DNA of 64,000 nucleotides, taken from contig OZ037770.1 in assembly GCA_964035545.1 (NCBI GenBank), forward strand, positions 10,380,973-10,444,972, read 5' to 3'. The notes below the pieces were generated by a model, which worked only from the letters and a program-made list of their open reading frames with translations, searched no databases and was not told the DNA's origin. Positions 24,901 to 36,900 of this stretch are shown piece by piece (position 1 is the first letter of the stretch; every line of letters begins with the position of its first letter). The DNA is from Bugula neritina (taxonomy: Eukaryota; Bryozoa; Gymnolaemata; Cheilostomatida; Bugulidae). A program made the position numbers and the translations under genes.

Positions 24901-27900
24901 ATGTCGTCTTCAAGCGCTTCCTTTCATTCGGGCTACAGAGGCAGAGAGTGCCAGGAGTTCAGATGCGGCGGCAGAGATTCTCGGTGTCAGTCTTTGTACT
25001 TCTTTCTCTAATTCTCGTATCCGCTCTTCTGCTTCTCCTAGGTTCCGGGCGGGGGCAGAGTGCCGGTTGGGGGACGAAGATGGCCAACGCCGTTTACGAG
25101 AAGGCCTTGGGGAGACGGGGGGGGGGAGAGGGACGCCATCGCTGTGGTACTTCGATGCGTCGTAGCACGACTCTGGGTATGGAGTCGGGGCGGGGCACTG
25201 TGCGTGTGGGGGGTGATGGACGGGGTACGTGTGGTCTCCTATATCCGGGTGGTTTAGGGCAGGGTCCTTGCGTGATGGTCCTGGGTGCGGGGAATTCCTG
25301 ACGCAGCCGTTCGTAGCGAGCTGGGTCTGGTATGAATGGTCGGATGAGGTCAAGGAATTGTGGAAAGGAGGGTTCGTCGACTTCGAAAAGGTGTCCAACA
25401 TGGCATCCCATAGTCCGCTGGTGACGGAGGATGTAGTCCCTGTGGTAACTATATTCACCACAAGGACAAAAGGTGGTGAAATAATGTTGGGGAACGTGAA
25501 CTCGGAGTCTTCGTGGGGTGGTGAAATGAAGCTGGCATAAACGGCAGGTGGTGCATTGGTCGTCGCCCTTGTGTTCTCGTATAAGTGCTTCTGTGTCTGG
25601 GGTAACCCAGCATGGCTGATGTAAGAGTGCCTCCGGAAGTGTAGTGGGAACGGGTTCCTCGTTCCAAGCCATTTCCAATGACGGCATGTCACAAGGAAGA
25701 GGAGAGCGAGCTGTATCTAAAAGAGCAGAATTACTGTTAGATCGAGTGTGATCTTTACACCATAATTCTGATGACAACCGACTGTTACTAGTCTGGGAGT
25801 CATACATCTTTTTAGATAGAACTCGAGGGACTGAGTCGTGTCGTGTAGACTGACAGAGAGACATAGTGTCAAGCTCCAGATCTAGTAGATCGTCGGCCAT
25901 CGTTATGTTCTCGTCGCCTTTCACGTAAGACTCAGTCCCCAGTAGTTGTGATTCAATCAAGGCGATTAAATCAGAACTGACTGATGGTAGACTTGTTTCC
26001 ATGAGTGGAAATGTTAGCTCAGAGCAAGCTTACCTGAGAACCCGGTATTTGTAATCATACTCAGCGTTCCAGCTTGGATGTCCATGGATTGAGTTTGAAT
26101 GCGTCTGCCCTTGACAACGTCAGCGTAGGAAAAGACTGGGCAGCGTGGTTGTTGCGCACGGCTGGAACTATTTGCCCCGGGCGTAGTAGTTTTGTTTACC
26201 ACTCCGCCTTCGCAAAAGTTGAGATTTCCGTGGTGTTCACAACTCCCACGCTTTGTTGCCAGCCCTTCCGTACGGCGCCCAGCTGAACTTTCGTAACTGC
26301 CGTTTGAAACACGGTCACATACGAAGTCTTTCAGGTATGCTGGGGGTTGTCTAGTACGCTGTCCCCGTTCCAGGGGAGGTGACGTATCAGCTGGAGAGGG
26401 GGTTGTAGTTGTTGGTTGGGGCGGTGTACTCACTGGTGGGCTATTTTGCTCTACCTGTGGTGTTTCTAGCCCGTCGTTGATGATCGTGTTTCCCTCTCCG
26501 CTGTTGTCTCTGGATGGAGCCCTCCCACGGGGGGGTTTTGCACTTCCGGACGCGGATGCGGATCCGGAAGTGGTGGGGGTAGACTTGGTACTGGAGGCGG
26601 TGGGCGCACTTCCGTTGGTGGGAGTGGCGTTTCCTGCCTCACCAAGTCCTCCTCCCGCGGCACAACCACTTCGTATTCTTGTCCGTGCCGTTGCCGCCCG
26701 CGCGTTGCTGTCTGCCTCCTGGGCTCCAACAATGGGGGGGCTGCTCCTGCTGCTCCTGGGCTAGCCCAATACGGTTTCAAGCGGGCTTCATTCTGGACAG
26801 AGACCTGTCCAGATCGCTCCAACTTGTACGTATGATTGGGCATTGCCTCAACTACTACGTAGGGTCCCACAAACTTAGGCTGGAGCTTAGCCGCTTGTCC
26901 TCGACGCCTACGGTAGTTGACCATCCACACCCAGTCCCCAGTTTGATAGAGGGGTGGTTCCTGAGAGTCCTCTTGCCGTACCTGCCACTGCTTTGTCCGC
27001 AGTATTTCGTGTGCGGCCCTCAGGTCCTCTATCAATTTACTGGCATACTCGTGGATGGTATAGTCTTGCTCTGGGATGTGGTATGTGAGGTGGTCAGGCA
27101 CTCGCTTCTCTCGACCGAGCATCAGGAGGTTAGGGGTTTCCCCCGTACTGGTGTGTGGTGTACTACGGTAGGCCCGCATGACTTGCGGTAGTACCGTATC
27201 CCACTCCTCCTGACCCCGGCCGAGGAGCAGACTGCGCAGTGCATCGCCCAACATGCGGTTGTTGCGTTCCACCACCCCGTTGCCCTGAGGATGGTATGGG
27301 GTGGTCCTGCTTTGGTTTACTCCCCAGAGGCGGCAGAGGTCGCTCAACAGTTGGGACTGGAATTGAGCCCCCTGATCCGAATGTATTTGCTCGGGTAGTC
27401 CAAGATAGCAGAATACATTTTGGTTTAGCACCCTGGCCACCGTGGGGGCGGATGCATCTGGAATAGCCAGGGCGTCCGCCCACCGTGTAAAGTGGTCGGT
27501 TAATACTAGGATCCAACTGTTTCCTCTGGGGGTGACGGGCATGGGTCCGACTAGGTCGATAGCTACCACCTGCCATGGCCTTCCAGCATATAGCCTACGC
27601 CGTCCCGCTTCGCCAGGGAGACGGCCATGCTTGCTGGCCTGGCAGATTTCGCATTGTTTGACTCTACGCCGTACCTCCCGCTCCATGCCGGGCCAGTACC
27701 ACCGGAGCTGTAACTTGGAGAGCACCCTGCTTACCCCGGCATGGGCCTGTTTGTGGGTGTCCCATACTAACTCCCGGCGTATGGCGGCTGGGCAGATCAC
27801 CCTCTTTCTTCCATACTGGCTGTTGTGAGCTGCCACTGTGATGGTCAGCAGACCATCTGGCCCGATCCGCAGCAAGTCCCAACGTTGACAGTACGACCGT

Positions 27901-30900
27901 AACTCGGTGCATCCCTGCCGCAGTTGTTCTTCACTGGGTCGTCGCCCCTCCTTTTTGGCGCGATATACGTCGGCTACTACTCCGGGGAGGTCCTCCTAGA
28001 GTCTTCGTAGCTCCCTGACGTTATCAGCCAAGACAGGATTGGCACGGAGGCGTTGGATAGCCTCTGGGGGCGTAGTGGCCTTCTGTAGGAGTTGACCCTG
28101 GTCCCAGTCATACTCCGTTTCAGAGTGGTTCAATGCTCTCAACTTGGATTTTGGGGGACCTCCATCCCTCTTCTCGATGTTGAGGCATTGCTTGCACCCC
28201 TCGTCCGGTCGCCGGCTCAGTCCATCAGCATTGCCGTGTTTCTTACCGGGCCGATGCTCGATCCGGTAAGAGAACTCGGCCAGGACCTCGAGCCATCGGG
28301 CGACTTGACTGGACGGTTCTGCTCTCTTGCATAACCAAATCAAGGAGGCGTGATCAGTCCGCAAGCGGAACTTCCTGCCGTATAGATAAGGTCTGAAATG
28401 CTTCACCGACTTGATTACTGCCAGCAGTTCCTTTCGGGTAGTGCAGTAATTTCGTTCAGTGGGCGAGAGAGACTTACTGTAATAGGCCACGACCACTTCG
28501 CGGCCCTCCTGCACCTGGGACAGCACAGCGCCGACATTTTGGTCACTGGCGTCGGTATCGAGGATGTACTCCAGGCCAGGGTCTGGATAGGCTAAGATAG
28601 GGGCCTCTAGCAGGCGGCCCTTGAGGCAGTCGAACGCTCTCTGTTCGACGGGAGTCCACTGCCAGGTCACCCCCTTTGCGGTGAGCCGGTTTAACGGCTG
28701 CGCTACCCCCGCAAAGTCTGGTGTGTATTGCCTGTAATACCCTACCAGCCCCAGGAAAGCCCGTAGTCCGGTCAAATCCTGAGGGGTTACCCAATCTTCT
28801 ATAGCTCGTACTTTTTCAGGATCCGTCGCCACACCGTGTCGGCCGACGACGTGCCCCAGGTACTTCACCTCTGGCTGCAAGAGAGCGCACTTGGAGGGTT
28901 TGAGCTTCAGATTGGCACCTCGGAGTCGATCGAAGACCTCCCGCAGACGGCTGACGTGTGTTTGAAAGTCTCGGGAGATCACGATGACGTCGTCGAGGTA
29001 TACCAGCAGTGTCTTCCAGTGGAGTCCACTGAGGACCTGTTCCATGAGCCGCTGGAACGTGGCGGGGGCAGAAGTCAGTCCAAAGGGGAGGACTTTCCAC
29101 TTCCATAAGCCGTCCCGCGTGATGAACGCCGCCTTCTCCTGGGCGTCCGGGCTGAGAGGGACCTGCCAATAGCCGCTCAACAAGTCTAGCGTACTGAAGT
29201 ACTTGCTGCCGGCTAAGGCGTCCAGAGATTGGTCGATCCTGGGTAAGGGGTAGGCATCCTGTATGGTCACGCTATTGAGCTTGCGATAATCCACACAGAA
29301 CTGCCAACTGCCGTCTTTCTTTCGGACCAGGACGACCGGTGAGCTCCACGCACTATGTGCTGGCTCGATGAGGCCGCGGTCCAAAAGATCCCGGACTTGT
29401 TGGCTGACCTCCTTTTCCTTCTCGGGTCCCAGCCTCCTAGTGGGCTGGCGAATAGGGGTAGTCCCCGCAGCTAGCGGTATCTCATGACGGACGGCCGTGG
29501 TCAGGCCGACGTCATGGTCTCCGCTGCTGAACACGTCGCTATAATCACGTAGCAACTGAGCCATGGTCTGGCGTTCCACGTTGCCCGTGCAGCCGTCACA
29601 CGCTGCCTGGTATAGCTCTTTGACGTGTGGTGGGACGGTCCCCCGCCTAACTGACGGGCTCTGTTGGGGACCTTCCGTCGCAGCTCCCAGCGACGGCCCT
29701 ATATCCTCCTCCTGGATGGAGTGGAAGCGACCCAGCATGGATCCTGACAGCAATTGTACCGCTTAGGAGAAGGGGTTGACACACTGCACCAAGATCTCTC
29801 CTCGGTCAGTCAGCCAGTTAAGACTGCTGGCAAGTTGGATTCTTCTGTGCGCACCTTCGACAACCCCTAACCCCGAGAGTTGGCTATTGTTCACTCTGCA
29901 GTGAACGGTAGCCCGGGAGCGGCCGGGTATAGTACAGTTCCGTACTACCTGCACACCTCCCGCTAGGGGACGACCGAACTTGTCGACACAGGCGAGCTCC
30001 CTGCCGCCCATTAGCATGGCTGACTTGCTAAAGTCAATATGGCACCCGTGTCTCTTTAAGAACGGCATCCCCAGTATAGCATCTTCTTCGAGTTGGCTGA
30101 TGACGAAGGTTTCCTGAATGACCTGGTCGCGGACGCGCCCAGTCAGTTCTATGATACCGTAGAAAGGAATCCGCGACCCGTCAGCTAGGGTGCCCGGTTC
30201 CCCGGTATAGGGAGCTAAGGCTCCCCTCTCCCTAGGGGGGAGGGTGTCGAAGACCCGACGGCTGAGGAGATTAGTGGTACACCCGGAGTCTAACAGAAAG
30301 GTGACAGCTTTGCCAGCCACCTTCCCTGGCAAGAAGTAGCTGCCTCTGTGAGGTTGTACCCGTACTCCCCCAGCGTGCTCGGTCTCGGCCGAACGGGGCT
30401 GCGCCCGTTTGTTCCGCGGTTTGCGGGGCCGGTGAGAGTTTCCTTGGGGGGGGGTGTTTTGATCCTCCCCGATGCCCTGAGGGGGCTCGCTGGTCCGCTC
30501 CATTACTGGTAGCGGACCGAAGCGGTTGGTGAGAGGCAGAGAGAAGGGGTCTCGTGGTCGACCCGGCTGGCTGGTTCGGCGGGGTGTTTGCCATTGATGG
30601 GGGGCGGGCCGCTGGGCCCGTACGGGCTCCTGGCGACATCCACCCCGTTTTCTTCTCGGTTTGGGTCTCCGGAGCTCTGGAGGTCTCCGGGGAGGTTGTG
30701 GTTTCTGCTGCCGTTTGAATCGTGGGCCGCTTGGATGGCGCATTCCAAGCGTTGCATAGTGGGTCTGGGGGGTTTTGTTGCTGGTCTCTTATATCTCCTG
30801 GAGTGGTTGTATGCTATGGTCGCCATCAATTGTCCCAGTTTAGTCATCAAGCGGTCCATCTCCATCTCTATAGGGGGGCTAGTGGTAGCGGCAGCTATTC

Positions 30901-33900
30901 GGACCAGGTGGTCTGGCTCTCTAGAGGTCCGCGGAGCAGTCTCCTCCGTCTTGTAGAGCTGCTCGGCCACAGCGTAGGCCTTGTTTTCTTGAGTTGCGGC
31001 CTCGATCGTGGTTACTCCCTTGGCTTGTAACTGGTGGTGGAAGTCCAAAGTGTTGAGGGACTGTACAAAATCTTCGAATGTATAGCGCCGTCTGTGTGTT
31101 TCTGGCAGATCGCTATACGCGGTCCGTGCCAGTCTCTGCACCAGAGTGGCGTGATCAGGAAGCGGTGTACATGTCTTGCAGAGCAGTCCCTGCAGCTTGG
31201 ACTTGACGACGGCAACGGGTATGCCAAAACGGGCCCGTAGCGTAGCAATGATCCCGTTTACGCTAGACCCCCACCCGTACGGCTTGGCTTCTTCCGTCAG
31301 TGCCATTCGTAGTTTTGCAAGAGTTACTCTTGGCGGCCATCTTGTAATGGCTGCAACTTCACGGAACTCTTGAATGAATTGTTCAACATCTTCAAGGCCC
31401 GTGAACACGGGAACCTCTAATGTATGTCTATACGCCTCCTCTCCAGCTCTGAGAGGGCCTATGATAATGTTTCGCTCACCTTCTTCTATTGAAGTTACAC
31501 TTTTGTCCATGATGTTCTAATACTTTCCCATTGTCTTTATATAGTAGCTAGTAATCCCACCGCTGCCACCACTGTAGTAATTCGTGCAATTACTGTGCGT
31601 GAGTTCCTAGCTTTGTAATTATAGTCTATTTATCCACATCAATAAAGTATTTAAGTGAGATTCACGAGGTTTATTTATTACTAAGTATATAGAAGATACA
31701 AAAAGTACGCAGACTTGAAACACTACATCTTTACTCGCTTAGTACGCTCTCTCTACTACTACTACTACTACTCGCTGAGGGTTATCACATGACGCACTCT
31801 GATTGGCTAAAGGGGCTTGGGGGACGCGCGTATTACGTACTCACTACAATATCATATTATCAAACACTTGTTTTAGTTGACTGAAGTGAGACTAAAGTAT
31901 GAGAAACTGGAGAAGAAATTCTTGGCTAGTAGAAAGAAGACTAAAGAGGAACTGAACAGATACATGGAGAGAGAAGTTGGAACTGCTTTGTCTCAACTGA
32001 GCAACAGTAGAATGAAGATAGAAGCTCAGCTTAGACAAAACCATCAGGTTTGTATAGAATTCAATATCTTTTACTAAACTCTAAAGTGTGTTTTCCATTT
32101 TGCTGATTTCCTATCTTCTAATAATTTCTACTTCATGATTTACACTTTGCGGTATACAAGCTATGCTGTTAGGTAGGCTGGTTTCTTTTCTCAATTACTT
32201 ATAAACACAAATAAATGTGTGTGTTATATAATAGTATGTAATAGAGTATATTATAATTATAGTGGTGCATTTTTAGAATATTGTTTGTTATATAATATAG
32301 TGTTTGTTATATAATAGTGTGTGTTTTATAATAGTATATGCTATGTAATAGTGTGCTATGTATTGAATGTTAAACAAATTAGCAATATTTAGAGCCAGTA
32401 ACATATTCACCGGCTTTCCATGGCTCTCAGATCGATATCAGTGAAATCGATCCATGGAAAGACGTCAAACATCGATCTCTATCGATCTGAGCAACTCAGA
32501 TCAATCTCAAGGCAGTAAGACCATGGAAAGACGCCAGATCGATCTGAGAAGTAGAAAAATGACTGCTCACTATGAAATGTTGTCTACTAATAAAATGATA
32601 ACTTATTGCTAATTACTAAGCAAAGTACTTAATAATTACGATAACCACCTTTTCAGATGCCAAAACTTTGACTTTCAACACAATGATTAAGAAAACTTAA
32701 TTATATAAAATTATAGACCGTAGGAGGTACAAAAAGTGGTAACATTTAAATGACTAGTAAAACGTACTTTCGTTAGTTATTTGCTGCGTAATTTTAAGCC
32801 TAACAGTTCTGTAAGTTTATGAATAATCTGCAAAACAGCTATTAATTTTATATAAGCTGTCAAGCATGATATTGTTGTATTTTTGTGTACTACCAATTGG
32901 GTGTTATTGTGTGTTGATAGTTACTGCATATCCACTTGTAAGGTTATGTAAAGAGCCGAACTAGTTGATCATTTAAAGAGAGAACTGCATTTGAATCACT
33001 TATACACAACATAGATAAATCATAGGTACAAAAGAGAACGACTATAATCTGTAAAAAAGTGTTACATATAGTTAACCTAGTTGTCTATTACTGTCAAGGC
33101 TGGCTGTGGGCGCCGGAAGGTATCACTTGTATACGTGGAGCGGATCCTGATTATATGAGCCAAGGTTCCAGCGCTGTCATCGTGGAGTATAACGGAGCGC
33201 CGCATGGGACTGCACCATGGCTTGCGGAGTTGTCATCCTTGACGATATTTACATCATAATCTATATAGAGTCGCCCAATGCAACAAACACGGTCAAGAAA
33301 GTAGGTTTGTAATGAGCGGCCATTACCCAAAGAAGAAAGAAATGTCCACATGAAAGGATAGGGGACGAGCTAGTGTTAAGAACCAAGGCATACCCGGAGT
33401 TGGGTTAGCGGGTACGAATATTTTGTTTCAGGCGGCCTACTGAGTCTTTTAGTTGACTTAGTCCATGAGTGGCAGCCAGCAGTTGGGGTGCAAGCTACCC
33501 AAACTCCGCTTGGAGTTTCCGTATCTGCCGCTCAGCCTCGTGGATAGAGTCACAAGAAGTCCTGGGGCTCTTGACAGCCTGGCCAGCCCTTTGAGGAGAA
33601 GGTCGCCGACGGGTGAGGGCGTCCAACTGGCATTGGCGGCGTATTCACACGATTGATCCTCATTGGGCGATGAGAATGGGGCTGGCAAGCGAATGCCAGC
33701 TTAGTGGGCAGTCTCATCCGATCAGGCTCCAAAATGGGTTCTGGTGCTAAGAGTTGTGTGGTCGAGAATCCTTTGAGCAAAACAAGCAAGTTTCTCGGAT
33801 TTCTGATAAGTGGCCGAATGAGGGCGTAGAACTGTATGAAGCTGTGCTTATCTACCAGAAGAACAGCTCCTCTATAACAGCTTGTCGTCTGTTGGTGACA

Positions 33901-36900
33901 CAGGATGTAGCGTTCGTTAGAACTGTGCTCTCTACATGAGCAAAATGTCATCATGTAATGTTGGCTCATATGAGTTTTCAGTTCTCTGGTAGAGTCAAAT
34001 GTCTCCTGGCACAGCTGACAATCCGTGTTATCAATGTCTTCCCAGTCGGCCTGTATCTGTCAGTTGCCGGGTCTACCCAGTGCCATCGTCTGTGGTGAGG
34101 GTCCGGTAGCTCGTTCTGCGTATTTAGAAGGAGAAGAGAAGGTGGCTAACTTGATAACATGACATCGTCCCAGATGAGCTTGGGTGACATAGAGGCACCC
34201 GCGGTAGCAGGTGGAGTGGTATCTAAAAGGGCAGAATTAGATTTGACCCCTAAGGATCTGAATATTCTAACACAAGTGAGACCATACATTATACAGTCTG
34301 AGAATCGCAACCCTTTTACATACACTCGTGAGATCATTCACAATGGGGGGTAGACTGACCAAGAGCTACGGATTCCAGTAAAAGTTCTAATAGATCCCTT
34401 GTCAGTTCATGTTCTCCCCACCGTTACCCATTGTCAAAATCTCCAGCTAGTCCAACTTCACTAAATTAGCTATGCAGAACTGAACTGATGGCAGACCCGT
34501 TTTCATACTAATCAGAATACTAGGCCTGATCGACTTACCTCGAAACTCAGTATTTGGTTGCATACTTAAACATTTAGAGATAAAGTATGAGATAGTACTT
34601 TAACTACGTCGGCGTATGGAAAAGACTTTGTACTGTTGGTGGATTGATTCTGTCCACAGCTCCGCCCTCGCAAAATTCACTTTCACTTCTGGAGGCACAA
34701 CTCCTACGCTGCCCGCAGCAATTCCTTGCGAGGCCCACCACTTGACTCAGTGATCTCCATTTCGTAGGCAGTCGCAGACGACGTCTTGCAAATAAGGCGG
34801 GGGTTGCCGTGTCTGCTAGCTTTTTTCTAGACACAGCGGAGACTCTACAGGTAGACCCACAGGATTCACAAGGGGAGCCGCCTGAATGGGGGAGCCACTA
34901 TCAGCTTCAGCCTCGTCGTTTGAGTTAGGACCGTCCTCTGGAAGGAAGGTCCCACCTCCCATGGCCTGGATTGGGTGCAGGGGGTGGCAGGATAAGAAAA
35001 GTTGCTAGAGGCGGCCGCCTTTCTTCTGGTGGAAGGGGTGACCGCTCGTCCCTCACCAGATCCCTGTCCTATAGCACAACCACTTCAAACTCTGGTCTGT
35101 TTGTATCCACCCCCGCATCGCTGTCTGCCTCCTGGGCTCGAGCAACGGGGGTGCTTTACCTGCCGTATCAGGCCTAGCCCAATACGGTTTCAAGCAAACC
35201 TCATTCTGAAGAGACACCTGCCCTGAACGTTCGATCTTGTATGTATGATTGGCAGAGCCTCAATTACCAATAGAGCCCCACGAACTTGGGCTGTAACTTA
35301 GCCGCTTGTCCGCGGTGCCTGCGGTAGTTGGCCATCTAGACCCAGTCCCCCACTTGATAAGGGGGAGGCTCATCAGAGTCCTGGATCAATACTTGCCATT
35401 GCTTCTCTCGAAGCATTTTGTGTGCAGCCCTCATGCGTTCCACCATCTCCTCCACGTACTTATGTACAGAGTTATCGTCATTGGGAATGTGATAGGTCAG
35501 GTGGTCAGGGACCCGGGTCTCTCGACAGAGCATCAAGAAGTTGGGGGGCTTCACTAGTCCTAGTGTGACTGGTACTGCGGTGGGTCCTCATAACCTGTGG
35601 AAGTACCATATCCCATTCTTGGCCACGGCCGAGGAGCATCTCCTACATGCGGTTGTTACGCTTCACAACCACATTAGCTTGAGGAACGTACGAGGTAGTC
35701 CTGCTTTGACTTACCCCCCCCCCCCAGAGTCGACAGAGGTCACTCATAAGTTGCGACTAGAACTGGGCACTTTGGTCCAAATGTATCTGCTCAAGGAGGC
35801 CGAGATAGCAGAAAACATTCTGGTCAAGCACCTGGGCCACAGTTGGACCCGACACGTCTGGGATAGCCAGGGTGTTGACCCACCGAGTAAAGTGGTCTAT
35901 GAGCACCAAGATCCAGCTGTTGCCTCGGGGTGTCGGGGGCATGGGGCCTACCAGATCAACAGCTACCACCTGCCATGGTTGACCAGGTTAATGCCGTCGC
36001 CGCCCCGAATCGCTTGGGGTCGGACTTGCTTACTGGTCTGGTAGATCTCACACTGTTTCACTTTGAGCCGCACATCACGCCCCATCTTTGGTTAGTACCG
36101 CCGGAGTTGTAGCTTGGCGAGTACCCACTAGACTCCTGCGTGAACCTGCTTGTGGGTTTCCCAAATTAACTCCCGGTTGATGGCAAAGGGACAGACCATC
36201 CGCTCCCACCTCAGGTGACCGCCGTTGGCAGCCAACTTGATGGTCAGAAGCCCAGCCTCTTTGATCCGCAAAGAGTCCCAGCGGTGAAAACACATCTGGA
36301 GTTCATCGCACCCTTGCTGCTGCTGCTCCTCACCGGGTTGCTTGCCCGCCTTCTCGGGTCGGTAAACGTCGGTTATTACTCCAAGCAATGTTTAATGGAA
36401 TTTCAGCTCACTGACATTACCAACCAAAATGGGTTGATGCGGAGAGCGTGCACAGCATCGGCAGAATTGTCAGCCACCAGCCGACCATGCTTCCAGCTTC
36501 ACGCCTCTCCGTTTTCAGGTTGTGCCTCAACCTCGGATCACGAGAGGTCTGTGACACTCCTCTCAATGTTGAGACACTGTCTGCATCGTCCGTCCGTATT
36601 GCCGTGTTTCTTCCCGGATCAATAATCGAGTCGGTAGAAGAACTAGGCCAGGATTTCTAGCCATCGTGCGACCATGCTGGAAGGTTCAGCCTTGTTACAC
36701 AACCAAATCAATGAGGCATAATCCATTTACAGCCGGAACATTCCGCCATAGAGATAGGGTCAGGAAGGCTTCACTGCTTTAATTACTGCCAGGAGCTCCT
36801 TCCTGTAATAAGCAATGACTACCTATCGACTCTCCTGGATCTGCAATAGTGCAGAACCCACATTGTGGTCGCTGGCATCAGTGTCCAGGATGTATTCCCA

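Larger units (their letters stand above)
24277..31848 (-). mobile_element. Ty3/gypsy LTR retrotransposon (gypsy-1), 7.57 kb
   Basis: Two 276-bp LTRs (24277-24552 and 31573-31848) begin TGTAGTAATTCG and end CTCACTACA, and differ at three positions. ATAT (24273-24276 and 31849-31852) is a 4-bp target duplication; gene D at about 47850 shows the empty site. On the minus strand the order is LTR, primer site, gag, protease, reverse transcriptase, RNase H, integrase, extra ORF, G-rich tract, LTR. RT before integrase marks Ty3/gypsy. GC content is visibly higher than the surroundings. Confidence 0.95.

Noticed and set aside
24822-25540. Plus-strand open frames across the gypsy-1 3' region
   Set aside because: They are shadows of the GC-rich minus-strand frames and contain no domains.
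30503-30770. Defined -1 slippery heptamer in the gag-protease overlap
   Set aside because: The frames overlap as expected, but AAAACCCCCC does not fit X-XXY-YYZ in the gag frame, so I do not name a slip site.
33059-33259. Plus-strand frame in the gypsy-2 LTRs (also 38193-38429)
   Set aside because: It is present in both because LTRs are duplicates. There is no domain, and it is antisense to the element.
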